This document shows, in pieces, positions 1-12,189 of a DNA stretch of 64,000 bases (its first letter is position 1; each line of letters begins with the position of its first letter). Source of the DNA: Excoecaria cochinchinensis. Taxonomy: Eukaryota > Streptophyta > Magnoliopsida > Malpighiales > Euphorbiaceae. The position numbers and the translations under genes were made by a program. Below the pieces are notes generated by a model, which worked only from the letters and a program-made list of their open reading frames with translations, ran no database searches and had not been told where the DNA came from. Location: NCBI GenBank assembly GCA_947683425.1, contig CANTUQ010000109.1, positions 1,890,501 to 1,954,500 on the forward strand, written 5' to 3'.

Positions 1-79
1 GAAAGTGCCTTGAGCGCTCGGTCGCTCGTGCGACAGCAAGCTCGGCTACTAAACGGAGGATGGGAGATCCGATCGGAAC
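1..79 (+). mobile_element. Left part of a Tekay-type LTR split by a younger insertion
   Basis: This short piece is inferred to be the left continuation of the LTR sequence that resumes at 10343. Its last five bases (75-79, GGAAC) are repeated at 10343-10347, which is the target duplication of the full-length Tekay element between them. The start of the LTR lies before the window. No gene is visible. Confidence 0.6.
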
Positions 80-2852
80 TGTAATACCCGCAAATATGCC
101 CCAGTAGTATTGACCTAATTTGGGATGTGTGTGTAGTTGAATGTGTATTTTGGGACTTAATTGAATAGATGGAGGACTGGATTGAAAAGATTAGGTATAG
201 TTTAGTGGCTGGAATGCAAATTTTTGCATGATTAATTAAAGGTTGTTTAATTAAGTAAAGATTGAGTAGTTAATAATAAAATAAGTTTAAATAAAGGATG
301 AGTGGAGGACAGGTGTTAAGGGAAGCTTTGTGTGGCTAATTGTGGGGTGGACAACTCACCATTTTGCATGATTTTGTTAAAGGGGAAGGTGGTGATTTCG
401 GTGGGACTTCATTTACTCATTTCTGCATTTTGTTATGTCTTTCTTTTGTTCATTTGTGAGTGAGAATGTGAGCTGAAGAGTGAGTTGGTTGCATGTTTTG
501 AGTAGCTAAAAACAAGGATTAAGGTTCCAAATTTAGAAGGTAAGCGATTAAGTATATATATATTCTCATCATCTACTTCTTTCTTTCTAGTTTTGATTGG
601 TTTGAATGGGATATTGTTGGATTGAGCTTGAACCTGTAAATTGAATTATTTTGGTAGCTGAGGAATTGAAAAGGGATAAAGGAAAGGCCAAAGTTGGAGA
701 GGCGAGCACTCAACGAAAATAAGAGCTAAGACGACAAGGTTTGGGAACAAACCTTAAACGTGTAAATTATGTAAATTGTGTTTGTTAATTTGTTTGATAA
801 TGGTGTGTAATTGATGCATGGATATTTTGATTGAGTATAAATATTCATATAAGTGTGTATTGAAACTATAGTTTGAATTGGGAGAGTTGATTTGGCCAAA
901 TTGGCTATTTTCAAGCTTTACAAGCTTGATTGTGTAAATCTGTTTTTGGAAGTCTATACTGACCCCTGAAACTTGTTTATATTATAAGTTGAGTTTTACA
1001 ACTCCAAAAAGGGTGAGACCAATTGGGTTAGAACCATAAGATCCGTGTCTTTAAATGTTGTAGAAATAGCTCTGTTGATTTGAGGACTCTAAGGTCATCA
1101 AAATTGGCCATAACCGTAGTGTCTCTGTTTGGGTCGGATTACCTGAACAATATAAGTTGTTTAGCTCATATCTGAAGGTATAGATGTCTAATTGACCTGA
1201 AACTTGTCCCATTTGAAAGATAAGACATAGGGGAATAAATGTTAAGAAGAGACCTTTTCCTAAAATTGGGTGTAAGACATCGTTTTGGGCTGTACAAAAT
1301 TATCGTGAGTTTTGCCCAGTGTCACCACCTCAGGTGGTGAAATAATCTGTCATACCCTTAGATGGTGAAATAATCTGTCACACCCTCACGTGGTGACTTC
1401 TGCCCAGTGTCACCACCTCAGGTGGTGAAATAGTCTGTCACTCAAAATATCACAGCCTTAGGTGGTGAAACATTCTGGTTGCTTTCTTTCAGCATTTAAC
1501 ACTCTTTTTGGATCTCTAAAGCTTCCAATGGATATTTCTTTTAACTCCTAACTCATTAATCATTGAAGATTAATAAAATTAACCTAAAATTCACCTAAAA
1601 ATAATCCATAAAACCTATTAGCAAAAGTAACAATACACATAATTATATGAAGAATAGTAATGGAATGATAAATATATGTGTTTGAACTCGATGTTAAACT
1701 CAAGTGATGTGTATATGCCTATGACATGGTGATTCTTGAACTTAACTAAGTATGTAATTAATGGCCATGAACACGTAAACTTGAGAAGTGTAATGTGTAC
1801 GTAAGTGAAGTAAATAGTTGATGTGTTAAGTGCATGTGTAAAAGAGAATGTGATCATGGATGGTATATGTGTTATGAAAATTGATCAATGTGAAATGGAT
1901 AACATAATTAAATAACTTAAGCCTGCAAGTCAAGTAGTGGATAGATAGGCATGCCTATAGGGTCAAAGTGCTGCAGCCCAATGCGTTTAATATGTCTGAT
2001 TCCTTGGGAATCACAATGCGATTATAATGCGTATAATTCTTGCTGAATTTTATTATATGTGGAATGATATTACTGTACCTGAGGGTACCAATGTATAAAT
2101 GAGATTTTAAATGTGATTATAGTACCTCGGTGGTACCAATGCGAAACCCATTATCCGCGTTTTTGAATTGCAGGCAATTTAACGATAAAATGGAAATAAT
2201 AATAATACAACCATTATGTATGTTATATTTTATAATTATGAGATGGGTTGATTAATGCTCTATGTGTATGAGAATGCTAAATAAATCATGACATGCCTAA
2301 AATGGTACTCAATGTGATATGGTCATTTAAGTATGATCTTTTGCGTATAATGTATGATGTTCTATTTGTGTGATGTATTATTTGTTATGTGCATGTGTTC
2401 CCCACTAAGCGTTATCGCTTAGCACGGGTTTACCTTAATCCGTGTAGGTACGGAAGTGAGGTGATCGAAGGACTCTCCCGCATAATAACGGTCAACATTA
2501 GGAGTGCTACCAGTGTAGGTTTTGGGGTTTGTGATATGGAAATTTTGTATAACTATGTATAAGTTTGGTGTAGCTAATGTGTATACGAGTATGTAAAGGC
2601 ATGTAATAATATGATGACTAAGTATACTAACTTATGGGTTATATATGTATGTTTAGTAAGTGTATGCTTATAGAGAATGATCTATAAGTAATTGGCATGA
2701 AATGCATGATAATGTGAATACGAAGTGAGAAATTTTATTATACAGGTTTCAATAAGAGTTTGATGATAAGAAAGTGCATGTGTGCTGTTGTGTAACGGCC
2801 ATTCCTGACTAGATTAGCTAAGCTAGTTTAACTGTTGGGAATGGGCGTCACA
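80..2852 (+). repeat. 5' LTR of the Tekay element
   Basis: The LTR runs from TG to CA and is directly followed by the primer-binding site. It contains an array of CACCACCTCAGGTGGTG-type palindromes at about 1310-1475, and the inverted repeat CTAAGCGTTATCGCTTAG followed by an ACGGGTTT-type stretch near 2405-2435. The latter also occurs in the neighbouring Tekay-type LTR at about 11241. Small open frames inside the LTR are not supported as genes. Confidence 0.95.
1310..1475 (+). repeat. Palindromic minisatellite inside the Tekay 5' LTR
   Basis: Two copies of CACCACCTCAGGTGGTG and three diverged relatives (for example TTAGATGGTGAAA, CTCACGTGGTG and CTTAGGTGGTGAAA) alternate with AATCTGTCA-type links. 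Each perfect unit is an 8-bp inverted repeat around one central base. The same array is present in the 3' LTR at about 8800-8965. Confidence 0.85.
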
Positions 2853-2857
2853 AGTTG

Positions 2858-2869
2858 TGGTATCAGAGC
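2858..2869 (+). other. Primer-binding site, initiator tRNA-Met type
   Basis: The sequence TGGTATCAGAGC lies five bases after the LTR. It is complementary to the 3' end of plant initiator tRNA-Met, the usual primer for Tekay chromoviruses. Confidence 0.93.
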
Positions 2870-2962
2870 CTAGGTTTAATCTTTTCTGGGCATCGGGTAG
2901 ATAAGATGTGTATAGTTATGTTGACCTAATGCGGAAGTCCTTGTTTAATTTGTGTAATAACG

Positions 2963-4130
2963 ATGGATCCTGATCGTCAATCTGAAGAAGGAACTGCTGA
3001 AAGCATGAACCCTCAAGAAGCTGAGGTGACGAGGTCTGGACAGTCTGGGCCAGTTAGATACAGAAATGAGGTTCCAGTAGGGCCTATGGAAGCTATGATG
3101 AAAATGACCCAGGATATGGCAATGGTAATGGAGCGTATGATGGCACCAAAGGCTCCAATAGAGTCTTTGAGAAAGCATGGGGCTGAGGAATTTCATGGTA
3201 CAAGATTAGATGAATCTGAAAAACGGAGTATTGGATTGAGAAGGTGGAGAGAATTCTAAAAGAAATACGTTGTCCACAAGACCAGTGGGTTGAATGTGTG
3301 GTATCATTGCTTCAAGGCGCCGCGTATGATTGGTGGAAGTTAGTTTTGCAGAATCCGACACTTCCTGAACAAGTGGATTGGGATTTCTTTGAAAAATAAT
3401 TTAAGAATAAGTTTATCACCAAGGCGTACCGAGAAGCGAATTGGAAGAAGTTTCTGAATTTGAGGCAGAGAACCATGACGGTGGCAGAATATGAGGCAGA
3501 ATTCTATCGTCTAAGCAAATATGCTCCAAAGGGGGTATTGACTGATGCATTTCGATGCCAACAGTTTGAAGAAGGGCTAATTGAGGAGATAAAAGCATTG
3601 CTGATTTCTTTAATAACGGAGCAGAATGTAAGTTATTATCGAATTGTTCAAGCGGCTTTGAGAGCTGAAAGGACTTTAGGAGCCCAGAGGGAATGGAGAC
3701 AGAGAAGGAGTTCAAGCAGAGGTGGTTCCAATGTGGGTAAGAGACCACGAGATTCCATCATGGCACCACCAGCTGAATCTGGTATTAGTTCTGCAGTAAG
3801 AGGAAAGAAGCGGGAAAATCCCTCAGTATATAGTCAGAGCCGAGGAACAGCTAGTGGCAGAAATGAGATACATGAGTGTTCTCGCTGTGGGAAGAAACAT
3901 CGAGGTGAATGTTGGAAGGTAACAGGTGCTTGTTTTAGATGTGGAAGCACAGAACATTTTCTTGCTAACTGTCCTAAAGCATATGAGGCTATGGGTAGTC
4001 AGCAGGAGCAAAGTAGGGGTGGTTCGAATTGGCCTCCAGTTAATAGAGGACGAGGCAGAGGACGTGGTAAAGGAAGTCAATCTAGAGGTGCAGTTGACTC
4101 TGAAACAGTGGACAAGCCAAGTGCAACACC
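2963..4130 (+). pseudogene. Tekay gag, frameshifted
   Basis: Encodes the capsid/nucleocapsid part of the polyprotein. The frame opens at ATG 2963 (MDPDRQSEEG), with a Met-rich stretch before the capsid region. It shifts frame at about 3220, inside a run of A bases, and ends artificially at 3259. Gag similarity continues in another frame, with a further in-frame TAA at 3397-3399 just before the frame that is open from 3460. Near 3880-3975 there is a CCHC zinc knuckle (CFRCGSTEHFLANC), preceded by a second Cys/His cluster and followed by an Arg/Gly-rich tract typical of RNA-binding nucleocapsid. The damage means no intact Gag can be made from this copy. Confidence 0.9.
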
Positions 4131-4953
4131 CATTCGAGCTTACGCAATGAAGGCTCGGGAGGAGCAGAATGCACCGGAAGTGATAGCAGGTACTTTTCTA
4201 CTTTACGATGTGGAAATGTTTGCTCTAATAGATCCTGAATCTACTCATTCATATATATGCTCTAAAAAGATAGGCGAAAAGATGCCTAAAGCGGAATGCT
4301 TAGCATATGATATATGTGTAACGAGTCCTTTAGGGAGTAATGTGAATGTGAGTAGAGTGTATAGAAATTGTGCATTAGAAGTTCAGGGTAGTGTGTTTCC
4401 AGTGGATTTGATTAAACTACCATTTGATGAGTTTGATTTGATATTGGGTATGGATTGGTTGACTAAGTATGATGCAGATGTTAAGTGTAAAAGGAAGATT
4501 GTGATACTCAATGATGATAAGGGGAATAAAGTGACAATAAAGGGAAAAGGTGCCAATTCACTTGTGAATGTAATATCTGCAATGCAAGCTTGTCGGTGTT
4601 TGAGAAAAGGGTATGAAGCCTACTTGGCTTTGGTATTGGATAGTAAAAGAGAGTTTGCAAAGATACAAGATATACCAGTAGTAAGAGAATTCCCTGATGT
4701 GTTTCCCGAGGAACTGAGTGGTGTGCCACCAGTAAGGGAGGTTGAGCTGTCTATTGATATAATACCTGGAACTGTACCAGTGTCTAAGGCACCTTACAGG
4801 ATGGCTCCTACTGAATTGAAAGAGTTAAAGACACAGCTGCAAGAATTACTGGACAGAGGGTTCATTAGGCCTAGTGTTTCTCCTTGGGGAGCACCGGTCT
4901 TATTTGTTAAGAAGAAAGATGGTACCATGAGAATGTGTATAGATTACCGGTAG
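4131..4953 (+). pseudogene. Tekay aspartic protease and N-terminal reverse transcriptase
   Basis: Continuous with gag in the same frame. The retropepsin active-site region reads ALIDPESTHSY; the family normally has Gly where this copy has Glu, which would damage the active-site loop. It is followed by the ILGMDWL motif near the protease end. The reverse transcriptase starts with the PYRMAP segment and reaches WGAPVLFVKKKDGTMRMC. The frame stops at TAG 4951-4953, where the family normally has Gln, so a CAG to TAG transition is the likely cause. Confidence 0.9.
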
Positions 4954-5322
4954 TTGAATAAGGTAACAATAAAGAATCGATATCCTTTACCTCGGATTGA
5001 GGATTTGTTTGATCAGTTAAGAGGAGCAGGTGTATTCTCTAAAATTGATTTGCGTTCTGGGTATTACCAGTTGCAAGTGAAGAAAGAAGATATACCCAAG
5101 ACTGCATTTAGAACTCGATATGGACATTATGAATTCTTAGTAATGCCATTCGGGTTGACTAATGCACCTGCTGCATTTATGGATTTGATGAATCGGGTGT
5201 TCAGACCGTATTTGGACCAATTTGTAGTGGTATTCATTGATGACATTCTGGTCTATTCGAAGAATGAAAAGGAGCATGAGCAGCATTTAAGGATTGTGCT
5301 TCAGACTTTACGAGAACATTAG
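4954..5322 (+). pseudogene. Tekay reverse transcriptase, catalytic palm
   Basis: Carries the core of the reverse transcriptase between two in-frame stops. The segments SKIDLRSGYYQL and MPFGLTNAPAAFMDLMN precede the catalytic FIDDIL motif (the YxDD box, with Phe in place of Tyr as usual for this superfamily). The frame ends at TAG 5320-5322, where the family has Gln. This second stop is in the same CAG-to-TAG form as the one just upstream. No frame change occurs here; the product is cut only by the nonsense codons. Confidence 0.9.
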
Positions 5323-7506
5323 TTGTTTGCTAAACTGAGTAAATGTGAGTTCTGGTTGCGAGAGATATCCTTTCTAGGTCATGTGATATCTTCTGAAGGT
5401 ATTAAGGTGGATTCAGCTAAAATAGAAGCGATTGTGAATTGGAAGCCACCTAAGAATGTGCTTGAAATTCGTAGTTTCTTAGGGTTGGCTGGATATTATA
5501 GAAGGTTTGTGAAGGGATTTTCAGTGATAGCTTCTCCATTGACGAGATTGCTGCGAAAAGGAGTTAAGTACGAATGGTCAGAGAAGTGTCAGCAAAGTTT
5601 TGATCAGTTAAAGAGAATGCTAGTTGAAGCACCAATTCTTACACAGCCTATGACTGGCAAAGAGTATGTTCTGTATACAGATGCTTCAGGAGTGGGTGTA
5701 GGTTGTGTTCTGATGCAAGATGGAAAAGTGGTAGCATATGCGTCCAGGCAGTTAAAACCGCATGAACAGAACTACCCAACCCATGATTTGGAGTTGGCAG
5801 CAGTAGTATTCGCTTTGAAGATTTGGCGACATTATTTGTATGGTGAGAAGTGTAGAATTTACACCGATCACAAAAGCCTGAAATATCTGCTTACTCAAAA
5901 GGAGTTGAATCTGAAACAGCGAAGATGGCTGGAGCTGTTTAAAGACTACGACTGTATTATGGATTACCACCCAGGAAAAGCTAATGTGGTAGTGGATGCA
6001 TTGAGCAGAAAATCAGTTTCGGCACTACAGTTAAAGCAAATTAAGTGGAGATTTTCGGTGGATGGAGCTTTGGTATCACAGTTGAAAGCGAGACCAGTCT
6101 TGAGAGATGAATTATTAGTTGCACAGAGGAATGATGCAAGGTTACAACAGATTCTACAGTCAGTTGGTACTGGTGATAAGACTGACTATTCAGTTAATAA
6201 AAGTGGGGTGTTGCTGTACAAGAATAGAATATGTGTGGCAAATGATAAGGAGTTGAAGAAGAGATTGATGCACGAAGCTCATAATACAGTTTTCACTATG
6301 CACCCAGGTGGAAATAAGATGTACCAGGATTTAAAACAGCTATATTGGTGGCCAGGTATGAAGAAAGATATAGTGGAGTATGTATCCAAATGTTTGGTAT
6401 GTCAACAAGTTAAAGCGGAACATCAAGTGCCACAAGGAATGTTGAATCCACTTCCTATTCCACAATGGAAATGGGACAACATCACGATGGATTTTGTTTC
6501 TGGTTTACCTGTGACTTTGAGGCAGCAAGATGCAGTGTGGGTTATAGTAGACAGATTTTCAAAGTCAGCTCATTTTATACCAGTTCGGATGGATTACTCG
6601 ATGGAAAAGTTAGCAGAATTGTATGTAAGGGAGATTTTTCGATTGCATGGGGTACCCTTATCCATTGTCTCTGATAGGGATCCCAGGTTTACTTCTATAT
6701 TTTGGAAGAGTCTGCAAGTTGTATTGGGTACGAGATTGCACTTCAGCACTGCTTTTCACCCGCAGACTGATGGGCAGTCAGAAAGAGTTATTCAAGTTTT
6801 AGAGGATTTGATGCGAGCTTGTGTATTAGACTTTTCTAAGAGTTGGGATAAGTATCTTCCACTTATGGAATTTGCTTATAATAACAGCTATCAGACTAGT
6901 ATTGGCATGGCGCCATATGAAGTATTGTATGGAAGAAAGTGTCGCACACCAGTTTGTTGGACAGAATTGAATGAGCACAACATTGTTGGGCCAGATTTAG
7001 TTCGTGATACAGAAGAGAAAGCAAGGCTCATTCAACAGAGATTAAAGGCAGCTAGTGATAGACAGAAGTCATATGCGGATTTAAAGCGAAGAGATATTGA
7101 ATTTGAAGTAGGTGACAAGGTGTTTCTGAAAGTGTCTCCTTGGAGAAAAGTGTTGAGATTTGGTAAGAAAGGAAAATTAAGTCCAAGATTTATCGGGCCG
7201 TATGAAGTTCTAGAAAGAGTGGGTCCTGTAGCATATCGACTGGCATTGCCTCCAGCATTAGCCAAGCTTCATGATGTATTTCATGTATCCATGTTGAGAA
7301 GGTATAGATCGGATGAATCTCATGTGTTACCTGTGCAAGAAGTAGAAGTTCAGTCGGACTTTACCTATGATGAGAAACCAAAAGCAATACTGGCAAAGGA
7401 AGTGAGGCAACTTCGGAATAAGCAAATACCATTGGTGAAGGTACTCTGGCAGCATCATGGGGTAGAAGAAGCAACATGGGAGCCAGAAGCCGCTATGCGA
7501 AAGTAG
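5323..7506 (+). pseudogene. Tekay RT thumb, RNase H, integrase and chromodomain
   Basis: A 727-codon open frame continues pol after the second nonsense codon. In order it holds the RT connection (SKCEFWLREISFLGHVIS), RNase H (YTDASGVGVGCVL, then YTDHKSLKYL and DALSRK), the integrase HHCC zinc domain near 6270-6420 (with CLVCQQVK), and the DDE core (MDFVSGLP, SDRDPRF, FHPQTDGQSER). A C-terminal segment ending VLWQHHGVEEATWEPE is the chromodomain-like tail that defines chromoviruses and is thought to target heterochromatin. It has no start codon of its own and was normally made as part of Gag-Pol. The integrase catalytic residues appear intact. Confidence 0.93.
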
Positions 7507-7555
7507 TACCCTTATTTGTTTGACACAGGTATGAATTTCGAGGACAAAATTCTTT

Positions 7556-7568
7556 AAGGAGGGGAGAA
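7556..7568 (+). other. Polypurine tract of the Tekay element
   Basis: The purine run AAGGAGGGGAGAA lies directly before the 3' LTR and would prime plus-strand DNA synthesis. Confidence 0.88.
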
Positions 7569-7569
7569 T

Positions 7570-10342
7570 TGTAATACCCGCAAATGTGCCCCAGTAGTAT
7601 TGACCTAATTTGGGATTTGTGTGTAGTTGAATGTGTATTTTGGGACTTAATTGAATAGATGGAGGACTGGATTGAAAAGATTAGGTATAGTTTAGTGGCT
7701 GGAATGCAAATTTTTGCATGATTAATTAAAGGTTGTTTAATTAAGTAAAGATTGAGTAGTTAATAATAAAATAAGTTTAAATAAAGGATGAGTGGAGGAC
7801 AGGTGTTAAGGGAAGCTTTGTGTGGCTAATTGTGGGGTGGACAACTCACCATTTTGCATGATTTTGTTAAAGGGGAAGGTGGTGATTTCGGTGGGACTTC
7901 ATTTACTCATTTCTGCATTTTGTTATGTCTTTCTTTTGTTCATTTGTGAGTGAGAATGTGAGCTGAAGAGTGAGTTGGTTGCATGTTTTGAGTAGCTAAA
8001 AACAAGGATTAAGGTTCCAAATTTAGAAGGTAAGCGATTAAGTATATATATATTCTCATCATCTACTTCTTTCTTTCTAGTTTTGATTGGTTTGAATGGG
8101 ATATTGTTGGATTGAGCTTGAACCTGTAAATTGAATTATTTTGGTAGCTGAGGAATTGAAAAGGGATAAAGGAAAGGCCAAAGTTGGAGAGGCGAGCACT
8201 CAACGAAAATAAGAGCTAAGACGACAAGGTTTGGGAACAAACCTTAAACGTGTAAATTATGTAAATTGTGTTTGTTAATTTGTTTGATCATGGTGTGTAA
8301 TTGATGCATGGATATTTTGATTGAGTATAAATATTCATATAAGTGTGTATTGAAACTATAGTTTGAATTGGGAGAGTTGATTTGGCCAAATTGGCTATTT
8401 TCAAGCTTTACAAGCTTGATTGTGTAAATTTGTTTTTGGAAGTCTATACTGACCCCTGAAACTTGTTTATATTATAAGTTGAGTTTTACAACTCCAAAAA
8501 GGGTGAGACCAATTGGGTTAGAACCATAAGATCCGTGTCTTTAAATGTTGTAGAAATAGCTCTGTTGATTTGAGGACTCTAAGGTCATCAAAATTGGCCA
8601 TAACCGTAGTGTCTCTGTTTGGGTCGGATTACCTAAACAATATAAGTTGTTTAGCTCATATATGAAGGTATAGATGTCTAATTGACCTGAAACTTGTCCC
8701 ATTTGAAAGATAAGACATAGGGGAATAAATGTTAAGAAGGGACCTTTTCCTAAAATTGGGTGTAAGACATCGTTTTGGGCTGTACAAAATTGTCGTGAGT
8801 TTTGCCCAGTGTCACCACCTCAGGTGGTGAAATAATCTGTCATACCCTTAGATGGTGAAATAATCTGTCACACCCTCACGTGGTGACTTCTGCCCAGTGT
8901 CACCACCTCAGGTGGTGAAATAGTCTGTCACTCAAAATATCACAGCCTTAGGTGGTGAAACATTCTGGTTGCTTTCTTTCAGCATTTAACACTCTTTTTG
9001 GATCTCTAAAGCTTCCAATGGATATTTCTTTTAACTCCTAACTCATTAATCATTGAAGATTAATAAAATTAACCTAAAATTCACCTAAAAATAATCCATA
9101 AAACCTATTAGCAAAAGTAACAATACACATAATTATATGAAGAATAGTAATAGAATGATAAATATATGTGTTTGAACTCGATGTTAAACTCAAGTGATGT
9201 GTATATGCCTATGACATGGTGATTCTTGAACTTAACTAAGTATGTAATTAATGGCCATGAACACGTAAACTTGAGAAGTGTAATGTGTACGTAAGTGAAG
9301 TAAATAGTTGATGTGTTAAGTGCATGTGTAAAAGAGAATGTGATCATGGATGGTATATGTGTTATGAAAATTGATCAATGTGAAATGGATAACATAATTA
9401 AATAACTTAAGCCTGCAAGTCAAGTAGTGGATAGATAGGCATGCCTATAGGGTCAAAGTGCTGCAGCCCAATGCGTTTAATATGTCTGATTCCTTGGGAA
9501 TCACAATGCGATTATAATGCGTATAATTCTTGCTGAATTTTATTATATGTGGAATGATATTACTGTACCTGAGGGTACCAATGTATAAATGAGATTTTAA
9601 ATGTGATTATAGTACCTCGGTGGTACCAATGCGAAACCCATTATCCGCGTCTTTGAATTGCAGGCAATTTAACGATAAAATGGAAATAATAATAATACAA
9701 CCATTATGTATGTTATATTTTATAATTATGAGATGGGTTGATTAATGCTCTATGTGTATGAGAATGCTAAATAAATCATGACATGCCTAAAATGGTACTC
9801 AATGTGATATGGTCATTTAAGTATGATCTTTTGCATATAATGTATGATGTTCTATTTGTGTGATGTATTATTTGTTATGTGCATGTGTTCCCCACTAAGC
9901 GTTATCGCTTAGCACGGGTTTACCTTAATCCGTGTAGGTACGGAAGTGAGGTGATCGAAGGACTCTCCCGCATAATAACGGTCAACATTAGAAGTGCTAC
10001 CAGTGTAGGTTTTGGGGTTTGTGATATGGAAATTTTGTATAACTATGTATAAGTTTGGTGTAGCTAATGTGTATACGAGTATGTAAAGGCATGTAATAAT
10101 ATGATGACTAAGTATACTAACTTATGGGTTATATATGTATGTTTAGTAAGTGTATGCTTATAGAGAATGATCTATAAGTAATTGGCATGAAATGCATGAT
10201 AATGTGAATACGAAGTGAGAAATTTTATTATACAGGTTTCAATAAGAGTTTGATGATAAGAAAGTGCATGTGTGCTGTTGTGTAACGGCCATTCCTGACT
10301 AGATTAGCTAAGCTAGTTTAACTGTTGGGAATGGGCGTCACA
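7570..10342 (+). repeat. 3' LTR of the Tekay element
   Basis: Same length as the 5' LTR, with about 12 substitutions between the two (nine transitions and three transversions by eye). It ends GGGCGTCACA and is followed by GGAAC, the second copy of the target duplication. Confidence 0.95.
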
Positions 10343-11630
10343 GGAACATTTGAGGAAGTGCAATTCATGCAGGCTGGGGAGCTAAGTCACGAGTCGTGCA
10401 AGCAAGCACGACTCGTGACCTGGCTGTGCAGCATCAGCACGACTCGTGCTGCCTAGCACGACTTGTGCTCCCTTGTTCTCCTCCCCGCGCTTGTCCGTTC
10501 GGCCAAGAAAGATGTCGACACGAGTCGTGTCGAGATGCACAACTCGTGTCCTCGCTCTTTCTCTTGCGATCGGCCTTTTTGGCTGCCCTGTTTGTCCGAA
10601 CTTATTATGTTTTGCTAAAATGAATTTTCTATCTTGTTCTATATGGGTTTTTGCTACTGTATGGGAATAAATATGTCTATATATATGTGCAATATTATGA
10701 TCTTTCCATGATAAATTATATACTATGTTTTGGAATATGATTTGGCTTATACATAACCTGCTTTATGCATGACCTGCAAAAGTCGGTCTAGTGGATAGTT
10801 AGGCATGCCTAATAGAGTTCAGTAGCTGCAGTCTCAGTTCAGTTTTGGACCCGGATCAGGTCCCCGGTTGGTTCCTCGCAGACCTCATTGTATCAGGATC
10901 TTGTTTCAGATCCCTCAGTAAAATGTTTTTAATGAGAAAAATGTCATGTTGCTTTTCGAATGGTACCCACGGGTACCCCTCTGTATCCACTAATTTTTCA
11001 CTATTATAAGTCAGCAGGTGTATTGTCTGTTTGTTATGATTATGAGAATGTGATCATCTGATCGGATATGTCTATCAGTATGTGAATCCATATGTATATG
11101 AATGTGTTATTGGACTATCAAATGCTATACATGTGATTCAGTTATGATTATATTCTGTGATTATCAGCTTATGCCATATGTATGTGTTTTGCTTTGGCGA
11201 CTACTGTGAGTGGCCGTCCATATTATTGTTGTATTTTTTCACTAAGCGTTATCGCTTAACACGGGTGTTTTATCCGTACAGGTGCGGAAGGTGATTAGTT
11301 TTGGGAGAGTCACCACAAGTCAAGTCAACACAGAGGTTGATGTTATGATTTAGCATTTTATCTTATGATTATTTTTGTATTAGTGAACTCTCTATGTATT
11401 TATTCCTTTGTTCAGCTTCCGCTGTGTATTTTAGAAAGATGTATTTATCTTGGTAATATCAGAACAGTTTTGTAATGAATATTATTATTTGCAGCAATGA
11501 ATGAATGATCAGTTTGGTTTTAAAGTTTTAATTCATGTTTATTGTTCATTTTGCTTGGTGACACCCTTGCTCATACGGGTTCTCACTCTATTGCGGATGG
11601 ATTCTCCTACGTATGGGTAGGGGTGTGACA
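10343..11630 (+). mobile_element. Right part of a second Tekay-type LTR (solo LTR or 3' LTR)
   Basis: This LTR is unlike the inserted element overall but shares its architecture: GATAGTTAGGCATGCCTA (compare GATAGATAGGCATGCCTA), a TTATCCGTACAGGTGCGGAA-type stretch, and the inverted repeat TAAGCGTTATCGCTTA near 11245. It ends GGGGTGTGACA at 11630. The bases after it are not a primer-binding site, so this is the outer end of a 3' LTR or of a solo LTR. The left part is at 1-79 and the true start is outside the window. Confidence 0.75.
10385..10560 (+). repeat. CACGACTCGTG palindrome cluster in the second Tekay-type LTR
   Basis: At least six copies of CACGACTCGTG, its complement CACGAGTCGTG or close variants occur within 175 bp. 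Each is a 5-bp inverted repeat around one central base. The position in the LTR parallels the CACCACCTCAGGTGGTG array of the inserted element, but the sequence is different. The small open frames over this cluster are not credible genes. Confidence 0.8.
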
Positions 11631-12189
11631 AATCTTACCCTTAAAAAAAGGTCGTTAGAGATGAAAACCGTAACTGGCTCTCTACGCAAAAATTAGGCTA
11701 AATGGCAGGGTAAAAACCTGAAAATAGGCATCTGTCCTACAAGAAAAAAACAAAATGAACAAAAGTCGCTGGAGTGGATTGGGTCCATTCCAGGAAAAAA
11801 TTAGGCACAGGGTTATATGAAAATCTCCAAAGGACATTTGCCGCAAAAAAAAGCTAGTGTGAAAATCTACAAGGGATGCACTACCTTCAATAAATGACTT
11901 CCAATACTCGAAGTGATAAGGCAGTCCGAATAACCTCTTTTCAGGCAAATAGTGCATAATGTAGGACACGAATCAGAATCCTGGGGACAAAATGTTATAC
12001 AACTTATAGCAAAAGGCACATGCTTATTGACCAAGGGGCAAAGATGCACAACGGATGGTTCTCTCTAAAAAGATTATGGGTCAAATTCCTAAGCTAAGAT
12101 GACGCTTCTAGATCCTTAGGGGCATCAGATAGTATGGGCAGCTGAGTCATATCCTCAATGAATTCCTTAACCACCTAGGATATAGCCTA

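Larger units (their letters stand above)
80..10342 (+). mobile_element. Full-length Ty3/gypsy chromovirus, Tekay (Del) type
   Basis: This is a complete LTR retrotransposon of 10.26 kb. Two LTRs of equal length (2773 bp each) begin TGTAATACCC and end GGGCGTCACA. They are flanked by the 5-bp target duplication GGAAC (75-79 and 10343-10347). By eye I count about 12 substitutions and no indels between the LTRs, so about 99.6% identity and a recent insertion. The internal part holds a tRNA-iMet primer site, gag, protease, reverse transcriptase, RNase H, integrase, a C-terminal chromodomain-like tail and a polypurine tract. Long LTRs and the chromodomain fit the Tekay/Del clade. The coding frame is broken by one frameshift and three in-frame stops, so this copy is not expected to make its own polyprotein. 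Confidence 0.96.

Noticed and set aside
1618..1857. 79-codon minus-strand frame, repeated at 9108-9347
   Set aside because: Lies in both LTRs of the Tekay element and has no domain; identical only because the LTRs are near identical.
10396..10670. Overlapping Cys-rich frames of 74-75 codons
   Set aside because: They cover the CACGACTCGTG cluster of an LTR in two frames; no support for coding.
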